Positions 39,565 to 49,131 of a stretch of 50,938 nt of DNA are shown here, one piece after another (position 1 is the first letter of the stretch; every line of letters begins with the position of its first letter). Under the pieces are notes generated by a model. The model did no database searches and had not been told where the DNA came from. It saw nothing but the letters and a program-made list of their open reading frames with translations. Origin of the DNA: Bacteroidota bacterium (lineage in GTDB: Bacteria; Bacteroidota; Bacteroidia; B-17B0; Aurantibacillaceae). The stretch is taken from positions 1-50,938 of the forward strand of contig JAHBTI010000023.1 in NCBI GenBank assembly GCA_019638705.1, given 5' to 3'. The position numbers and the translations under genes were made by a program.

Positions 39565-42330
39565 TTAGCGTTGATTAATTGGTTGTGGAGGTATTATACT
39601 CACTTCTGCCTGCCCCAACATTTGCGGGGTAATCATTGGCAACACACGTTTTACCTCAGCATAGTTAGGATTGATTTGCAAGGCTCTGTCCCAGCTCTTT
39701 TTAGCCAAAGCATATTTTCCCTGATTAAAATACGCACCTCCCAAATTATACCAGGCTTCTGCATCGTTTGGCGATAAAATTGCCCATTTGTTGTAGGCAA
39801 TTGCCGCCGAATCCATACGCCCGCGATTAAATGCCATAGAGCCACGTTGTTTCAAATCGTTGGCAAATACCTGATAGTAGCTGTACAAATACGGATTATT
39901 CGGGTACAAACGTTCTGCATTTTTCCAGTAATACAAGGCTTCAAAATCTTTACGCAATTTCATGTGTGCCAAGCCTAAGTTGAGGTAGCCGTTCACATAG
40001 CGCGGGTGCAACTCAATGGCGTGCGTTAAAAATGCAATACCTTTTTGCAAAGCGGCGGTGCGCCTTGCCGTGGCAATGGTATCCTTGTTGTTTTTGTACG
40101 CTTTGTTGTGGATATAGAACTCTGCTTCCTCGTCAGTAATACGGAGCGTTCCGTTGTAATCGTTGAAACGTGTACTGTCTTGTCCCGCCAGAATTTTGCC
40201 GGTTACTTCTTTGGTATCAGCCAAATCCACCCAACGTGCACCCGCGTTACCAAGCACCAGCACCGAGTGAGGCATGGTTTTCACATCTTTCAAAAACAGC
40301 GTTACATCATTTTTCCAGTCCAAACTTCTTTCCCACGATTTGCAACCGAAGAAAACACCGACACCCAACACAAGAACATATAAACTCACTTTTTTGAGAT
40401 TAATGTTCAGGTTTGTCAATTTTTCAAAGCCCTGCAAAATCAGGTAAGCTGCGGCAATACAGAACCCGATGTTGGAATGGAAAAACAAACGTTCGCCCAT
40501 GGTTGCCCCCACATCCATAAGAACGTTGGCAACCAGCAATCCAAACAAAATGTACATGATAATGGCGAAACCGATAACGTGGCGTTTTAATGCCAAGTAA
40601 ATGCCGCCAAACAGCATACCCAAATGAATAAGGAATGAGAGGATAAAATCCCAGTCTTTGAAATGACGGTACTGAATGGTGTTAAACGAATAATCGGAAG
40701 ACAACGGATGAGGGAAAATCTGAAGCATTAAATATTTCATCAGCACATAGGTTTTTGTGCAAAAACGTTCCTGCTCGTTTGCCAACAAATATGGGTTGTT
40801 TAAGATTTCCGTATCAGGCACACCCGGTTTTAATTTTACGGCAACCAAACGCATACCAAGATAGAATAACATAATAAACCCTGTCCAGCCCATAAGTGCG
40901 CTGAATTTATTTTCTTTAAACGATTTGCTCAGGAACATTAACATTAACACCATATAGGCAAACGGGAAGAACCAAAATGCGTTTGTTGGTTTTGTTGGCG
41001 GTGGCATTTTAATGTCAAACGAATACTTAATGAAAATCATCATACCTGCACAGGCAATAAACAAAACGGCAATAAATAAAATGGTTCGCACTTCAGAAGT
41101 GAACGCAAATTTTTTCAATCCGTCTTTGGCTGCTTTTTTGTCAATAAAGCCAAATGCAATGTAACTCAAGCCCGCTATAATTAAGGCACTTAAACCGCGG
41201 GTAATAAATTTATTGTCGCGACCAAAAATAGAATTAATCACGCCTTTGTGTATAAACACTACTAAAATGGCAATACACAGCACCGCCACTATTTTTTTAA
41301 TTATAGCGGTATTAATAATGTTGTCATATACATCGTTTTCGGTAAAGGTGTAAATAGCCAATGGAATTAAAATCATCAGCATAATGGCGTACTCTTTTGA
41401 TAAGAGCGCGAGCAAGAACATCACCGAAGTCCAAACTAAATCCCAATTGCGTTTGTTTTCCATATACTTGAAAGCATACAGGAATGTGAGCGAAACAAAA
41501 ATCAAAGAGAAAATCTCGTCACGGCTTTTTACGTTGGCAATGGCTTCGGAGTGAATGGGGTGCATGGTAAACAACAATGCCGCCAAAAACGCCAAATCTT
41601 GGTTGGTACGGAAAAAGTAACGCGCAAACACCAAATACAAAAACATACAGCCCAAAGCATACGTCCAAATATTGTTGAAGTGGCGCATTTTTGCACCATA
41701 AACCTGACAATCCACTTCATTATGAATGCCGTCCACATTCAAATCTTCTTCCACATCGGGTTGAAAATTTTTGTTCAAGTCCCAGCAAGCGTAACACTCA
41801 TTCCCCTGTACTATGCCGTCGCCGTTCAAGTCCACATAATCGTTGTATTCGTAATTGGTTTCAGGTCGTCCGCAACGTGAAGTGTAGCTAACCGCCTCTT
41901 TATCCAAAACCCCGTTGTGATTACTGTCTTCCACTTTCATGTACAAACCTGTGCGGTAAGGACCAATAATTTCCTGCTCAATGGCAAAACTCACCACCGA
42001 CAAAGGACGGTAACGACCGCCCGCCAACTGGTCGGTAGCACACATACGGCGATAAAAACTCTCGTAAGCATCTTTGGTTAAAATGCCTTTAATGCCCCGC
42101 ACGCCTTTAATAACGTGGTCGTTTTGGTGAATAATAATCCCGTCGTCAAGCGCGTATTCGCCGTTAATAGAGGGAATGTAAAACATAAACCCCACAACGC
42201 CAATTATAATCATCGCGATTTTGGTGTTTAAGAAAGAGAAGAACTTAAATTTCTCGTTTAATTCAGGGAAAGTAGGTGCTTTTAAGGACTGCACACCTGA
42301 TTTGGTTGTTTTTGTTGCTTTTACTGCCAT
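39565..42330 (-). CDS. TMTC-like multi-pass membrane protein with EF-hand insert and TPR tail
   Basis: A 921-residue protein. Residues 38-55 form the first membrane helix. The first outer loop has the family text GEYALDDGIIIHQNDHVIKG and GRYRPLSVVSFAIEQEI. Residues 135-207 then form an insert with four calcium-binding EF-hand-like loops (DSNHNGVLDKEA, DLNGDGIVQGNE, DLNKNFQPDVEE, DLNVDGIHNEVD). About ten helices and a soluble TPR tail follow (YVNGYLNLGLAHMKLRKDFE, AEAWYNLGGAYFNQGKYALA). The frame resembles the TMTC/GT39-type O-mannosyltransferase-like family, so a glycosyltransfer role is possible but unproven. Confidence 0.75.
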   Translation of the reverse strand: MAVKATKTTKSGVQSLKAPTFPELNEKFKFFSFLNTKIAMIIIGVVGFMFYIPSINGEYALDDGIIIHQNDHVIKGVRGIKGILTKDAYESFYRRMCATDQLAGGRYRPLSVVSFAIEQEIIGPYRTGLYMKVEDSNHNGVLDKEAVSYTSRCGRPETNYEYNDYVDLNGDGIVQGNECYACWDLNKNFQPDVEEDLNVDGIHNEVDCQVYGAKMRHFNNIWTYALGCMFLYLVFARYFFRTNQDLAFLAALLFTMHPIHSEAIANVKSRDEIFSLIFVSLTFLYAFKYMENKRNWDLVWTSVMFLLALLSKEYAIMLMILIPLAIYTFTENDVYDNIINTAIIKKIVAVLCIAILVVFIHKGVINSIFGRDNKFITRGLSALIIAGLSYIAFGFIDKKAAKDGLKKFAFTSEVRTILFIAVLFIACAGMMIFIKYSFDIKMPPPTKPTNAFWFFPFAYMVLMLMFLSKSFKENKFSALMGWTGFIMLFYLGMRLVAVKLKPGVPDTEILNNPYLLANEQERFCTKTYVLMKYLMLQIFPHPLSSDYSFNTIQYRHFKDWDFILSFLIHLGMLFGGIYLALKRHVIGFAIIMYILFGLLVANVLMDVGATMGERLFFHSNIGFCIAAAYLILQGFEKLTNLNINLKKVSLYVLVLGVGVFFGCKSWERSLDWKNDVTLFLKDVKTMPHSVLVLGNAGARWVDLADTKEVTGKILAGQDSTRFNDYNGTLRITDEEAEFYIHNKAYKNNKDTIATARRTAALQKGIAFLTHAIELHPRYVNGYLNLGLAHMKLRKDFEALYYWKNAERLYPNNPYLYSYYQVFANDLKQRGSMAFNRGRMDSAAIAYNKWAILSPNDAEAWYNLGGAYFNQGKYALAKKSWDRALQINPNYAEVKRVLPMITPQMLGQAEVSIIPPQPINQR

Positions 42331-42434
42331 TTGCTAAAAAATCTAACGAGGGACAAATATATACAAACGCGGTAAATAACAAAGTAGATTTTTTAAAGCA
42401 GGTTGCAATAATTCTCCTTACTTTGGGAAAGCAA

Positions 42435-45400
42435 ATGCAGAAATACAAAATTTATTTAATTCCTTTAATTGCTGCCGTTTTTTTAATGTTGGCGGCTTTT
42501 GTATTTCAGCGTTCGGGAACAAGTTCTTTATCTCACATTGCCCTGAATGCCGAAGAAAAAATTAAAACCCGCGCCGCTGAATGTAAACAAGCCTTAGAGA
42601 TTTTAAATTCAAATAAAGTTGAAAAAGAACAACTGAATAATTTTTTCCTCACCCAAAAAACAGGTTTGTATTTGTTTCAAAACGACAGCTTGGTTTATTG
42701 GAACAACGCGCAATTTCCTGTGCCGCTCACAACAAAAAGTTTTACAAAAAACTTCGGCATGATAGAATTGCGGCAGGGGCATTACCTCTATTTTAAATCG
42801 GGAAACGCAGAGAAAACAAGCATTGCGCTTTGTTTGGTAAAACCTTTGTATGATTTGCAAAACAATTATTTGCAAAATAATTTTTCAAGCTGGACGGGTA
42901 TTCCCAAAGAAATTGAGATGAGTAAAGACAGTTTGTCTTCCGTTTCTGTTTTTTTGGAAAATGAAAAATTATTTTCCTTAAAAGGCAACGACGCATTTTA
43001 TTACAACAGTTATGCGGACAATTTTGCAACGCTTTTTTTCTTTCTTGGATTTTTGTTGTTATTGCTTGCCGCGCTTTTATTTATAAAGTCCTGTCATGCT
43101 GACGAAGGAAGCATCTCAGATTCTTCGTTCCTCAGAATGACAAAACAACACGCAAAACAAATTTTTGTTGTATCGGGCATTTTGTTGCTAAAATGTTTAA
43201 TGCTCTTTTTCAAATTTCCGAATTTTTTATACCGCAGCAGTTTATACGACGTGCGTTTGTTCGGCAATGCGCAATCTTTTATCAATGGCTATCTCGGCGA
43301 TATTTTGCTGAACGCTTTTGTGATTTTGTTTATCGCTGCAAGTTTGTATATAATTATAAAAACGGAGAACAAAAAAATGCGCGTTTGGAACATATCGCTT
43401 ATTTCCGCTTTTATTTTTTTCGGTGTGTTTCAGTTCAACCACAGCCTGATAAGTTTGGTTTCAAACTCCACCTTGAGTTTTGATTTGTTGAGGATTTTCA
43501 ATGTAAAATATCTCACCATCTTTGGTTTAACGGCTTTGTGTTTATACGCCCCTGCGCTGTTTGCGGCGGTAACTATTTTAATTTCTCTCATTCATAAAAA
43601 CCATAAATCAAAATTTTTACTCTTCTTTTTAATCAACGGAATTATTTGTGTGCTTGTATATGTTACAAGTGGCTCAAAAAATTTCTATGAGGCGGTTTGG
43701 CTGCTTCTGTTTTCGGCTGTCTTGTATTTTTTGAGAACGGAAAAAGTAAAAGCTTCCCGTGCTGTCGGTGCGCAAATTATTATCATGTCATTAGTGGCTT
43801 CGGCATTTTTAAATTTATACATCACCAAAAATGAAAAACAGGAATTGGATATTTTGTCGTTGAAATTGGGTGAACGGCAAGATGCCATTTTGGAAAATGA
43901 ATTTTCTCAAATTCCTCGTAAAATCGGGGAAGACAAAAACCTTAATGTGTTGCTGAACTTTCTTTCTGATGTGCCGACTTCCGACAAAGAGATTGAGCAA
44001 ATTTTAATTCAAAAATATTTCAGCGGCTATTTTAACCGTTACAACATCAGTTTTTCTCTGTTTGATAAAAATTGCCGTCCTCTGCTTTCGGTAAAAAATC
44101 CGGTGTTGTTAGACGAAGGTTTTTTTGATGAACAAATAAAATATTTATCCGACAGCACTTCGGTAGAGGATTTATTTTTTGTAAAAGACCACAAACAAAA
44201 TTCGCGTTACATCGGTAAAATAAATTTGAAGGATAAAAATTTGTATGTGCTTTTAGAACCCAAGCAGTATGAGGAACTCGGCAGTTTTCCCGATTTGTTG
44301 CTTGACCAGTCGCAGCAACGGCAGGAGAAACTAAAAAACTTTTCTTACGCCGTTTATCGCTCACACCAAAACACAAACCGCTACGGAGATTTTAATTATC
44401 CTTTTTTTCTGCAAGACAGTTCAACGCTCGCCGCAAGCAATCCGAATTTTATACATTATTATTTTCAACCCGACGAAGCAACGGAAATCATCATCAGCCG
44501 CGAGAAAAAAACGTGGAATTATTTTTTTACTTTCAATTCGTATGTGTTGCTGTTGTTTTCGTTGATTAATTATGTCTGCTATTTGTGTTATGCTTTTATT
44601 TTCACTTCACAATTTAAAACGCAATCGCTCACACGGAGAATACAAACCATAATTATAGTGTTGTTGTTGCTCGCCATGTCTGCCATTGGCATTACTTCCG
44701 TAAGGCTTGTGAGCAGCCGATTTGAAGCCGACAATCAAAAACAGTTGATTGAAAAAACGGAAATTATCATCAACGAATTATCCTCTCAATTTAAGCCCGA
44801 AGAATTTTTTGACGAAGCGCAAAAAGATTTAATGAACTTAAAACTGAAAGAATATGCACGCTTGTTTAACTCTGACATCAGCTTGTTTAACAAAAACGGA
44901 TATTTGTTTAACACCAGCGAAGCAAAATTATACGAACTCGGACTTGCCGCGCCATTAGTCAATCCTGCGGCTTTGTGGAAATTGTCGCAAAACCGTTCTT
45001 CGTCTGAAATTGTAAGTGAAAAAGCGGGAACATTAAAATACGTGTCGCTTTACACGCCTTTGTTTAACGGCAAAAAACAACTCATCGGCTTTATCAACCT
45101 GCCTTATTTTGCCAAACAAAGCGATTTAAGCAATCAGCTTTCGGGCTTTATCAGTGCGCTGATTAACGTGTATGTAATTTTATTTGTTATCAGCATTTTG
45201 GCGGGATTAATTTTGTCGGGATTTATCACACAGCCGCTAAGCCTTATCAAACAACAGATTGCAAACATCACACTCGGAAAACAAAACGAAAAAATTGTGT
45301 GGCAAAGCAATGACGAAATCGGAAAATTAGTTTCGGAATACAATGCCATGTTGGTAAAACTGGAACAAAGTGCGAAACTTTTGGCGCAAAGCGAACGCGA

Positions 45401-46064
45401 AAGTGCATGGCGCGAAATGGCAAAACAGGTGGCGCACGAAATTAAAAATCCGCTTACGCCCATGAAACTGAATTTGCAATACTTGCAGCATTTAATGACA
45501 AATAACCCCGACGACTTTAACGAAAAATTTGACAAAGCCGCCACAGGCATTATTGAACAGATTGACACGCTTGCCACAATTGCTACGGAGTTCAGCAACT
45601 TTGCCAAATTGCCGAACACACAGTTGGAAAAAATTAATCTCAAGGAAATTATTAAAACCTCTGCTTCAACATTTGAAAATCAAAAAAATGTTTCCATTAA
45701 AAATCACATTTCAGAGAATGAAATTTTTGTGCGCGGCGATAAAGACCAATGTTTGCGTGTGTTTAACAACGTTTTGAAAAATGCGGTGCAAGCGGTGGAA
45801 GAAACTCAAAATCCTTTGATTGAAATTAATTGCGAAACATCGGAAGAAAAAATTATTATTTCCGTTCACGACAACGGCTGCGGCATTGACGAAGATTTGA
45901 AACAAAAAATCTTTTCTCCAAATTTTACGACAAAATCAACGGGTTCAGGACTTGGCTTAGCCATGGTAAAAAACATTATGCAAGGTTTTGAAGGAAAAAT
46001 TTGGTTTGAGTCGGAAAAAAACACAGGCACAATTTTTTATTTGGAGTTTGTGAGAGGAATTTAA
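42435..46064 (+). CDS. NtrY-like sensor histidine kinase with many membrane helices
   Basis: From the ATG at 42435 the product has 1210 residues. There is a helix at the start, a large outer domain, a run of six or more helices in about residues 195-450, another outer sensor-like domain, a helix near 900, HAMP (PLSLIKQQIANITLGKQNE), HisKA with the phospho-acceptor His1001 in VAHEIKNPLTPMKLN, and a HATPase with N-box NVLKNAVQAVEE, DNGCGID and GSGLGLAM. Residues 220-236 come from a palindromic repeat inserted in frame. No response regulator is adjacent. The longer frame to 42276 overlaps the divergent gene and is not chosen. Confidence 0.85.
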   Translation: MQKYKIYLIPLIAAVFLMLAAFVFQRSGTSSLSHIALNAEEKIKTRAAECKQALEILNSNKVEKEQLNNFFLTQKTGLYLFQNDSLVYWNNAQFPVPLTTKSFTKNFGMIELRQGHYLYFKSGNAEKTSIALCLVKPLYDLQNNYLQNNFSSWTGIPKEIEMSKDSLSSVSVFLENEKLFSLKGNDAFYYNSYADNFATLFFFLGFLLLLLAALLFIKSCHADEGSISDSSFLRMTKQHAKQIFVVSGILLLKCLMLFFKFPNFLYRSSLYDVRLFGNAQSFINGYLGDILLNAFVILFIAASLYIIIKTENKKMRVWNISLISAFIFFGVFQFNHSLISLVSNSTLSFDLLRIFNVKYLTIFGLTALCLYAPALFAAVTILISLIHKNHKSKFLLFFLINGIICVLVYVTSGSKNFYEAVWLLLFSAVLYFLRTEKVKASRAVGAQIIIMSLVASAFLNLYITKNEKQELDILSLKLGERQDAILENEFSQIPRKIGEDKNLNVLLNFLSDVPTSDKEIEQILIQKYFSGYFNRYNISFSLFDKNCRPLLSVKNPVLLDEGFFDEQIKYLSDSTSVEDLFFVKDHKQNSRYIGKINLKDKNLYVLLEPKQYEELGSFPDLLLDQSQQRQEKLKNFSYAVYRSHQNTNRYGDFNYPFFLQDSSTLAASNPNFIHYYFQPDEATEIIISREKKTWNYFFTFNSYVLLLFSLINYVCYLCYAFIFTSQFKTQSLTRRIQTIIIVLLLLAMSAIGITSVRLVSSRFEADNQKQLIEKTEIIINELSSQFKPEEFFDEAQKDLMNLKLKEYARLFNSDISLFNKNGYLFNTSEAKLYELGLAAPLVNPAALWKLSQNRSSSEIVSEKAGTLKYVSLYTPLFNGKKQLIGFINLPYFAKQSDLSNQLSGFISALINVYVILFVISILAGLILSGFITQPLSLIKQQIANITLGKQNEKIVWQSNDEIGKLVSEYNAMLVKLEQSAKLLAQSERESAWREMAKQVAHEIKNPLTPMKLNLQYLQHLMTNNPDDFNEKFDKAATGIIEQIDTLATIATEFSNFAKLPNTQLEKINLKEIIKTSASTFENQKNVSIKNHISENEIFVRGDKDQCLRVFNNVLKNAVQAVEETQNPLIEINCETSEEKIIISVHDNGCGIDEDLKQKIFSPNFTTKSTGSGLGLAMVKNIMQGFEGKIWFESEKNTGTIFYLEFVRGI
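43092..43142. repeat. Dispersed palindromic repeat, family A copy 2, in the kinase gene
   Basis: TGTCATGCTGACGAAGGAAG is mirrored by the end CTTCGTTCCTCAGAATGACA; the same unit in reverse orientation is at 30464-30528. Read in the kinase frame it gives SCHADEGSISDSSFLRMTK without a stop, placed in a loop after a hydrophobic helix. Confidence 0.8.
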
Positions 46065-46144
46065 GCGAATAAAATTTTGTACTTTGAAGTTTATTAGTAT
46101 TTTCGCAAAAATTAAATTTGCACTCACACTAACTAAATTAAGCT

Positions 46145-47242
46145 ATGACTAATAAAGCAATTTTACGTTTTGACAACACCAGACGTCAATTTTACACCGA
46201 AGCAAAAAAGCGTGTGGACGCTTATTTCAAAGAACACGGTATCAGCAAGCACGGCAATTGGAATATGTATTTAAAAACCATATTTATGTTCGCGCTGTAT
46301 TTTGTGCCGTATTTTTTACTTGTATTTAATGTGTTTGACCACAAGGGAATGTGGTTTTTAATGGCTGTACTAATGGGTATGGGCATGGCAGGCATAGGGC
46401 TTTGCGTGATGCACGATGCCAATCACGGTTCTTACAGCAGAAACACAAAGTTCAACAACTTTCTTGGTTTTTTCTCTCTCAATATTTTGGGTGGGCACGC
46501 CATGAATTGGAAAATTCAGCACAATGTTATTCACCATACATATACCAATGTTCATGAAGTTGATGAAGATATTGCGCCTCCGGGCATTATGCGTTTTGAG
46601 CCGCACACAAAAAGAAAATGGATACATAAATTTCAATTTTTGTATGCTTGGCTTTTTTATGGTTTGATGACCATGATGTGGACTACAAGCAAAGATTTCA
46701 AGCAAGTATTCCGCTATCACAAAATGGGGCATTTAAAAACTGCCGGAACAACTTTGGCAAAAGAATTGAGTATTGTGCTTGCCTCAAAAGTGCTGTATTA
46801 CGCATATATGCTGTTGCCGTACTTTTTTATAAAAGAAATGACATTTTTAAACTGGTTGGTTGGCTTTTTAACCATACACTACATTGCAGGTTTGAGCTTG
46901 GCACTTATTTTTCAACCCGCGCATGTAGTACAGGAAACAGAATTTCCTTTGCCTGCCGAAAACGGTAATTTGGAAAATCACTGGGCTGAACACCAAATGC
47001 GTACAACTATGAATTTTGCCAATGGCGACCCTATTTTCTCATGGCTTGTGGGGGGCTTAAATTTTCAGGTAGAGCATCATTTGTTCCCGACTATTTGCCA
47101 CATTCATTATCCTAAAATTTCAAAAATTTTGAAACAGGTGGCGCAGGAATTTAATGTGCCTTATAATTCCCGTAAAACCTTTGTTGGCGCACTTTGGTCG
47201 CACGAAGTGATGCTGTGGAAATTAGGAAGAGTTGCCGCATAA
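46145..47242 (+). CDS. Membrane fatty acid desaturase (acyl-lipid, front-end type)
   Basis: A 365-residue integral membrane di-iron enzyme that introduces double bases (double bonds) in acyl chains. The three histidine boxes are present: HDANHGS (near residue 97), HNVIHHTYTN (near 125) and QVEHHLFPTICH (near 308). The last box has Gln in place of the first His, as in front-end and Delta-6/Delta-5-like desaturases. At least four hydrophobic helices flank the boxes. Probably it adjusts membrane fluidity. It is preceded by TAAATTTG (46113-46120), a -7-like element. Confidence 0.92.
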   Translation: MTNKAILRFDNTRRQFYTEAKKRVDAYFKEHGISKHGNWNMYLKTIFMFALYFVPYFLLVFNVFDHKGMWFLMAVLMGMGMAGIGLCVMHDANHGSYSRNTKFNNFLGFFSLNILGGHAMNWKIQHNVIHHTYTNVHEVDEDIAPPGIMRFEPHTKRKWIHKFQFLYAWLFYGLMTMMWTTSKDFKQVFRYHKMGHLKTAGTTLAKELSIVLASKVLYYAYMLLPYFFIKEMTFLNWLVGFLTIHYIAGLSLALIFQPAHVVQETEFPLPAENGNLENHWAEHQMRTTMNFANGDPIFSWLVGGLNFQVEHHLFPTICHIHYPKISKILKQVAQEFNVPYNSRKTFVGALWSHEVMLWKLGRVAA

Positions 47243-47280
47243 TTTTTCAGTTAAAACTTTCTTTCAAAGAAAAAAATGCC

Positions 47281-47288
47281 TATCTTTG
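47281..47288 (+). promoter_or_regulatory. -7 promoter element of tRNA-Leu
   Basis: TATCTTTG fits TAnnTTTG perfectly and lies 14 bases upstream of the mature tRNA 5' end. Confidence 0.65.
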
Positions 47289-47302
47289 GCGTTCCTAAAT
47301 TT

Positions 47303-47384
47303 GCGGATGTGGCGTAACTGGCAGCCGCACCAGACTTAGGATCTGGCGCCGCAAGGCGTGGGGGTTCGAGTCCCTTCATCCGCA
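47303..47384 (+). tRNA. tRNA-Leu (anticodon UAG)
   Basis: An 82-base cloverleaf with acceptor pair GCGGATG/CATCCGC, discriminator A (47384), a D-arm containing GGCAGCC, an anticodon stem CCAGA/TCTGG with loop CTTAGGA (anticodon TAG at 47337-47339), a variable arm CGCCGCAAGGCG of class II size, and TTCGAGTCC in the T-arm. CCA is not encoded. It reads CUN codons. A terminator follows directly. Confidence 0.97.
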
Positions 47385-47390
47385 CTTTTA

Positions 47391-47428
47391 AAACAAAAAG
47401 CTCAAAATTTTTGAGCTTTTTGTTTTTT
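47391..47428 (+). terminator. Terminator after tRNA-Leu
   Basis: AAACAAAAAGCTCAAAA (47391-47407) is perfectly mirrored by TTTTGAGCTTTTTGTTT (47409-47425), a 17-bp stem with a one-base centre, followed by T residues. Confidence 0.85.
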
Positions 47429-47480
47429 AGGCTCTGAATGTTTTTTACCGTAAACCTTATTCCGCAGTAAAATATTGCTT

Positions 47481-47488
47481 TACCTTTG
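47481..47488 (+). promoter_or_regulatory. -7 promoter element of asd
   Basis: TACCTTTG matches TAnnTTTG, 37 bases upstream of the ATG of asd. The -33 is unclear. Confidence 0.55.
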
Positions 47489-47525
47489 GGCAAAATTTTA
47501 GTTAAAAGCAAACAATAAAACTCAA

Positions 47526-48515
47526 ATGAAAATAGCAGTTGTTGGTGCAACAGGGTTGGTTGGCACAAAAATGTTGGAAGTATTGGCAGAACGGAATTTT
47601 CCTGTTACGGAATTAATTCCCGTAGCTTCCGAAAAATCGGTAGGAAAAGAAGTGGAATTTAAGGGTAAGAAATACAAAGTACATTCCATGAGCGATGCCA
47701 TTGCCGCAAAACCCCACATAGCTTTGTTTTCGGCAGGCGGAGGCACATCGTTGGAATGGTCGCCGAAATTTGCCGAAGCAGGAATTACGGTGATTGACAA
47801 TTCTTCCGCATGGCGCATGGACACAACAAAAAAATTGGTAGTGCCTGAAATAAATGCCGGTGTGCTTTCAGCAAACGATAAAATTATTGCCAATCCAAAT
47901 TGTTCAACCATTCAAATGGTGGTTGCCTTAAACGATTTGCACAAACGTTATAAAATAAAACGCATTGTGGTGAGTACTTACCAAAGTGTTACGGGAACAG
48001 GCGTAAAAGCCGTCAATCAATTAATGAACGAACGCAATGGAGTAGGGGGGGATATGGCTTACAAATATCACATTGATTTAAACGTTATTCCGCAAATAGA
48101 TGTGTTTACCGACAGCGGCTATACCAAAGAAGAACTGAAAATGGTAAACGAAACCAAAAAAATAATGGGCGACGATACCATTCGCGTTACGGCAACTGCC
48201 GTGCGTATTCCCGTAGTGGGCGGGCACAGTGAAAGCGTGAATGTGGAGTTTGAAAACGAATTTGAATTAAAAGAAGTGTTTGACATTTTGAAAAATACCA
48301 AAGGCGTGGTGTTGCAAGACGACATTAACAATCAAATTTACCCCATGCCTAAAGATGCGCATAATAAAGATGAAGTGTTTGTGGGAAGAATTCGCCGCGA
48401 TGAAACGCAGCCGAACACTTTAAATCTTTGGATTGTATCGGATAATCTTCGCAAAGGCGCGGCTACCAACGCGGTGCAAATTGCAGAATATTTGGCAGAG
48501 AAAAAATTAGTTTGA
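47526..48515 (+). CDS. asd: Aspartate-semialdehyde dehydrogenase
   Basis: Reduces aspartyl phosphate to the semialdehyde for lysine/DAP, threonine and methionine synthesis. Signs are VVGATGLVGTKMLEVL at the N-terminus, NSSAWRMD near residue 92, the catalytic cysteine in NPNCSTIQM (Cys126), VVSTYQSVTGTG, the active-site His in RIPVVGGHSESVNVE and the C-terminal DNLRKGAATNAVQIAEYL. The length of 329 is normal. It is followed closely by a 3-hydroxyanthranilate dioxygenase gene, which may be co-transcribed. Confidence 0.96.
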   Translation: MKIAVVGATGLVGTKMLEVLAERNFPVTELIPVASEKSVGKEVEFKGKKYKVHSMSDAIAAKPHIALFSAGGGTSLEWSPKFAEAGITVIDNSSAWRMDTTKKLVVPEINAGVLSANDKIIANPNCSTIQMVVALNDLHKRYKIKRIVVSTYQSVTGTGVKAVNQLMNERNGVGGDMAYKYHIDLNVIPQIDVFTDSGYTKEELKMVNETKKIMGDDTIRVTATAVRIPVVGGHSESVNVEFENEFELKEVFDILKNTKGVVLQDDINNQIYPMPKDAHNKDEVFVGRIRRDETQPNTLNLWIVSDNLRKGAATNAVQIAEYLAEKKLV

Positions 48516-48547
48516 AAATTGAATATGAACCTCTAAATTTCGGAATT

Positions 48548-49069
48548 ATGATACAACGCCCTTTTAACTTCAAAAAATGGATTGACGAAAATCGTCATTT
48601 GCTTAAACCGCCTGTAAACAATAAGGTTGTGTACAAAGATGCGGACTTTATCGTCATGGTAGTTGGCGGTCCCAATTCGCGGAAAGATTATCATTATAAC
48701 GAAGGTGAAGAATTTTTTTACCAACTGGAAGGCGATATTACGGTTTCCATTCAGGAAGACGGAAAAGCCGTTGATGTTCCCATAAAAGCGGGCGACATTT
48801 TTTTACTTCCCGCAAAAGTACCTCACAACCCTAAGCGCACGGCAAACTCGGTGGGTTTGGTGGTAGAACATAAAAAGAAAAATGCTGAAAAGGACGGTTT
48901 ACTTTGGTTTTGCGAAAAATGCAACCATAAACTACACGAGGTTTATTTTCAACTGACAGACATCACAACCCAATTTCAGGGTGAATTTAAACGGTTTTAC
49001 GAGAGCCAGGAATTGCGTACCTGCAAAAAATGCGGTTCGGTTATGCAACCTCCTCCAACCATTGCATAA
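48548..49069 (+). CDS. nbaC: 3-hydroxyanthranilate 3,4-dioxygenase
   Basis: Opens the ring of 3-hydroxyanthranilate in the kynurenine pathway to NAD (quinolinate) or tryptophan breakdown. From ATG 48548 the product has 173 residues, the usual bacterial length. Catalytic iron ligands are His49, Glu55 and His93 (RKDYHYNEGEEFFYQLEGD, AKVPHNPKRTANS). Two C-terminal CxxC pairs (Cys122/125 and Cys159/162) bind the structural iron. An upstream TTG start at 48512 overlapping asd is possible but the family N-terminus MIQRPFNFKKWID starts at the ATG. No other pathway genes are in the window. Confidence 0.93.
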   Translation: MIQRPFNFKKWIDENRHLLKPPVNNKVVYKDADFIVMVVGGPNSRKDYHYNEGEEFFYQLEGDITVSIQEDGKAVDVPIKAGDIFLLPAKVPHNPKRTANSVGLVVEHKKKNAEKDGLLWFCEKCNHKLHEVYFQLTDITTQFQGEFKRFYESQELRTCKKCGSVMQPPPTIA

Positions 49070-49131
49070 AATTGCTCTGCAACAAAAAACATCTTCTTCC
49101 GGCGTTTTTTTTCATAGATTTTTTTGGGAAT

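Noticed and set aside
42276..42434. N-terminal extension of the NtrY-like kinase
   Set aside because: It overlaps the divergent TMTC-like gene start and contains the likely promoter region; a proper hydrophobic N-terminus begins at 42435.
47251..47568. 105-codon minus-strand frame containing MKGLEPPRLAAPDPKSG
   Set aside because: It is the antisense translation of the tRNA-Leu gene at 47303-47384, a well-known annotation artefact.
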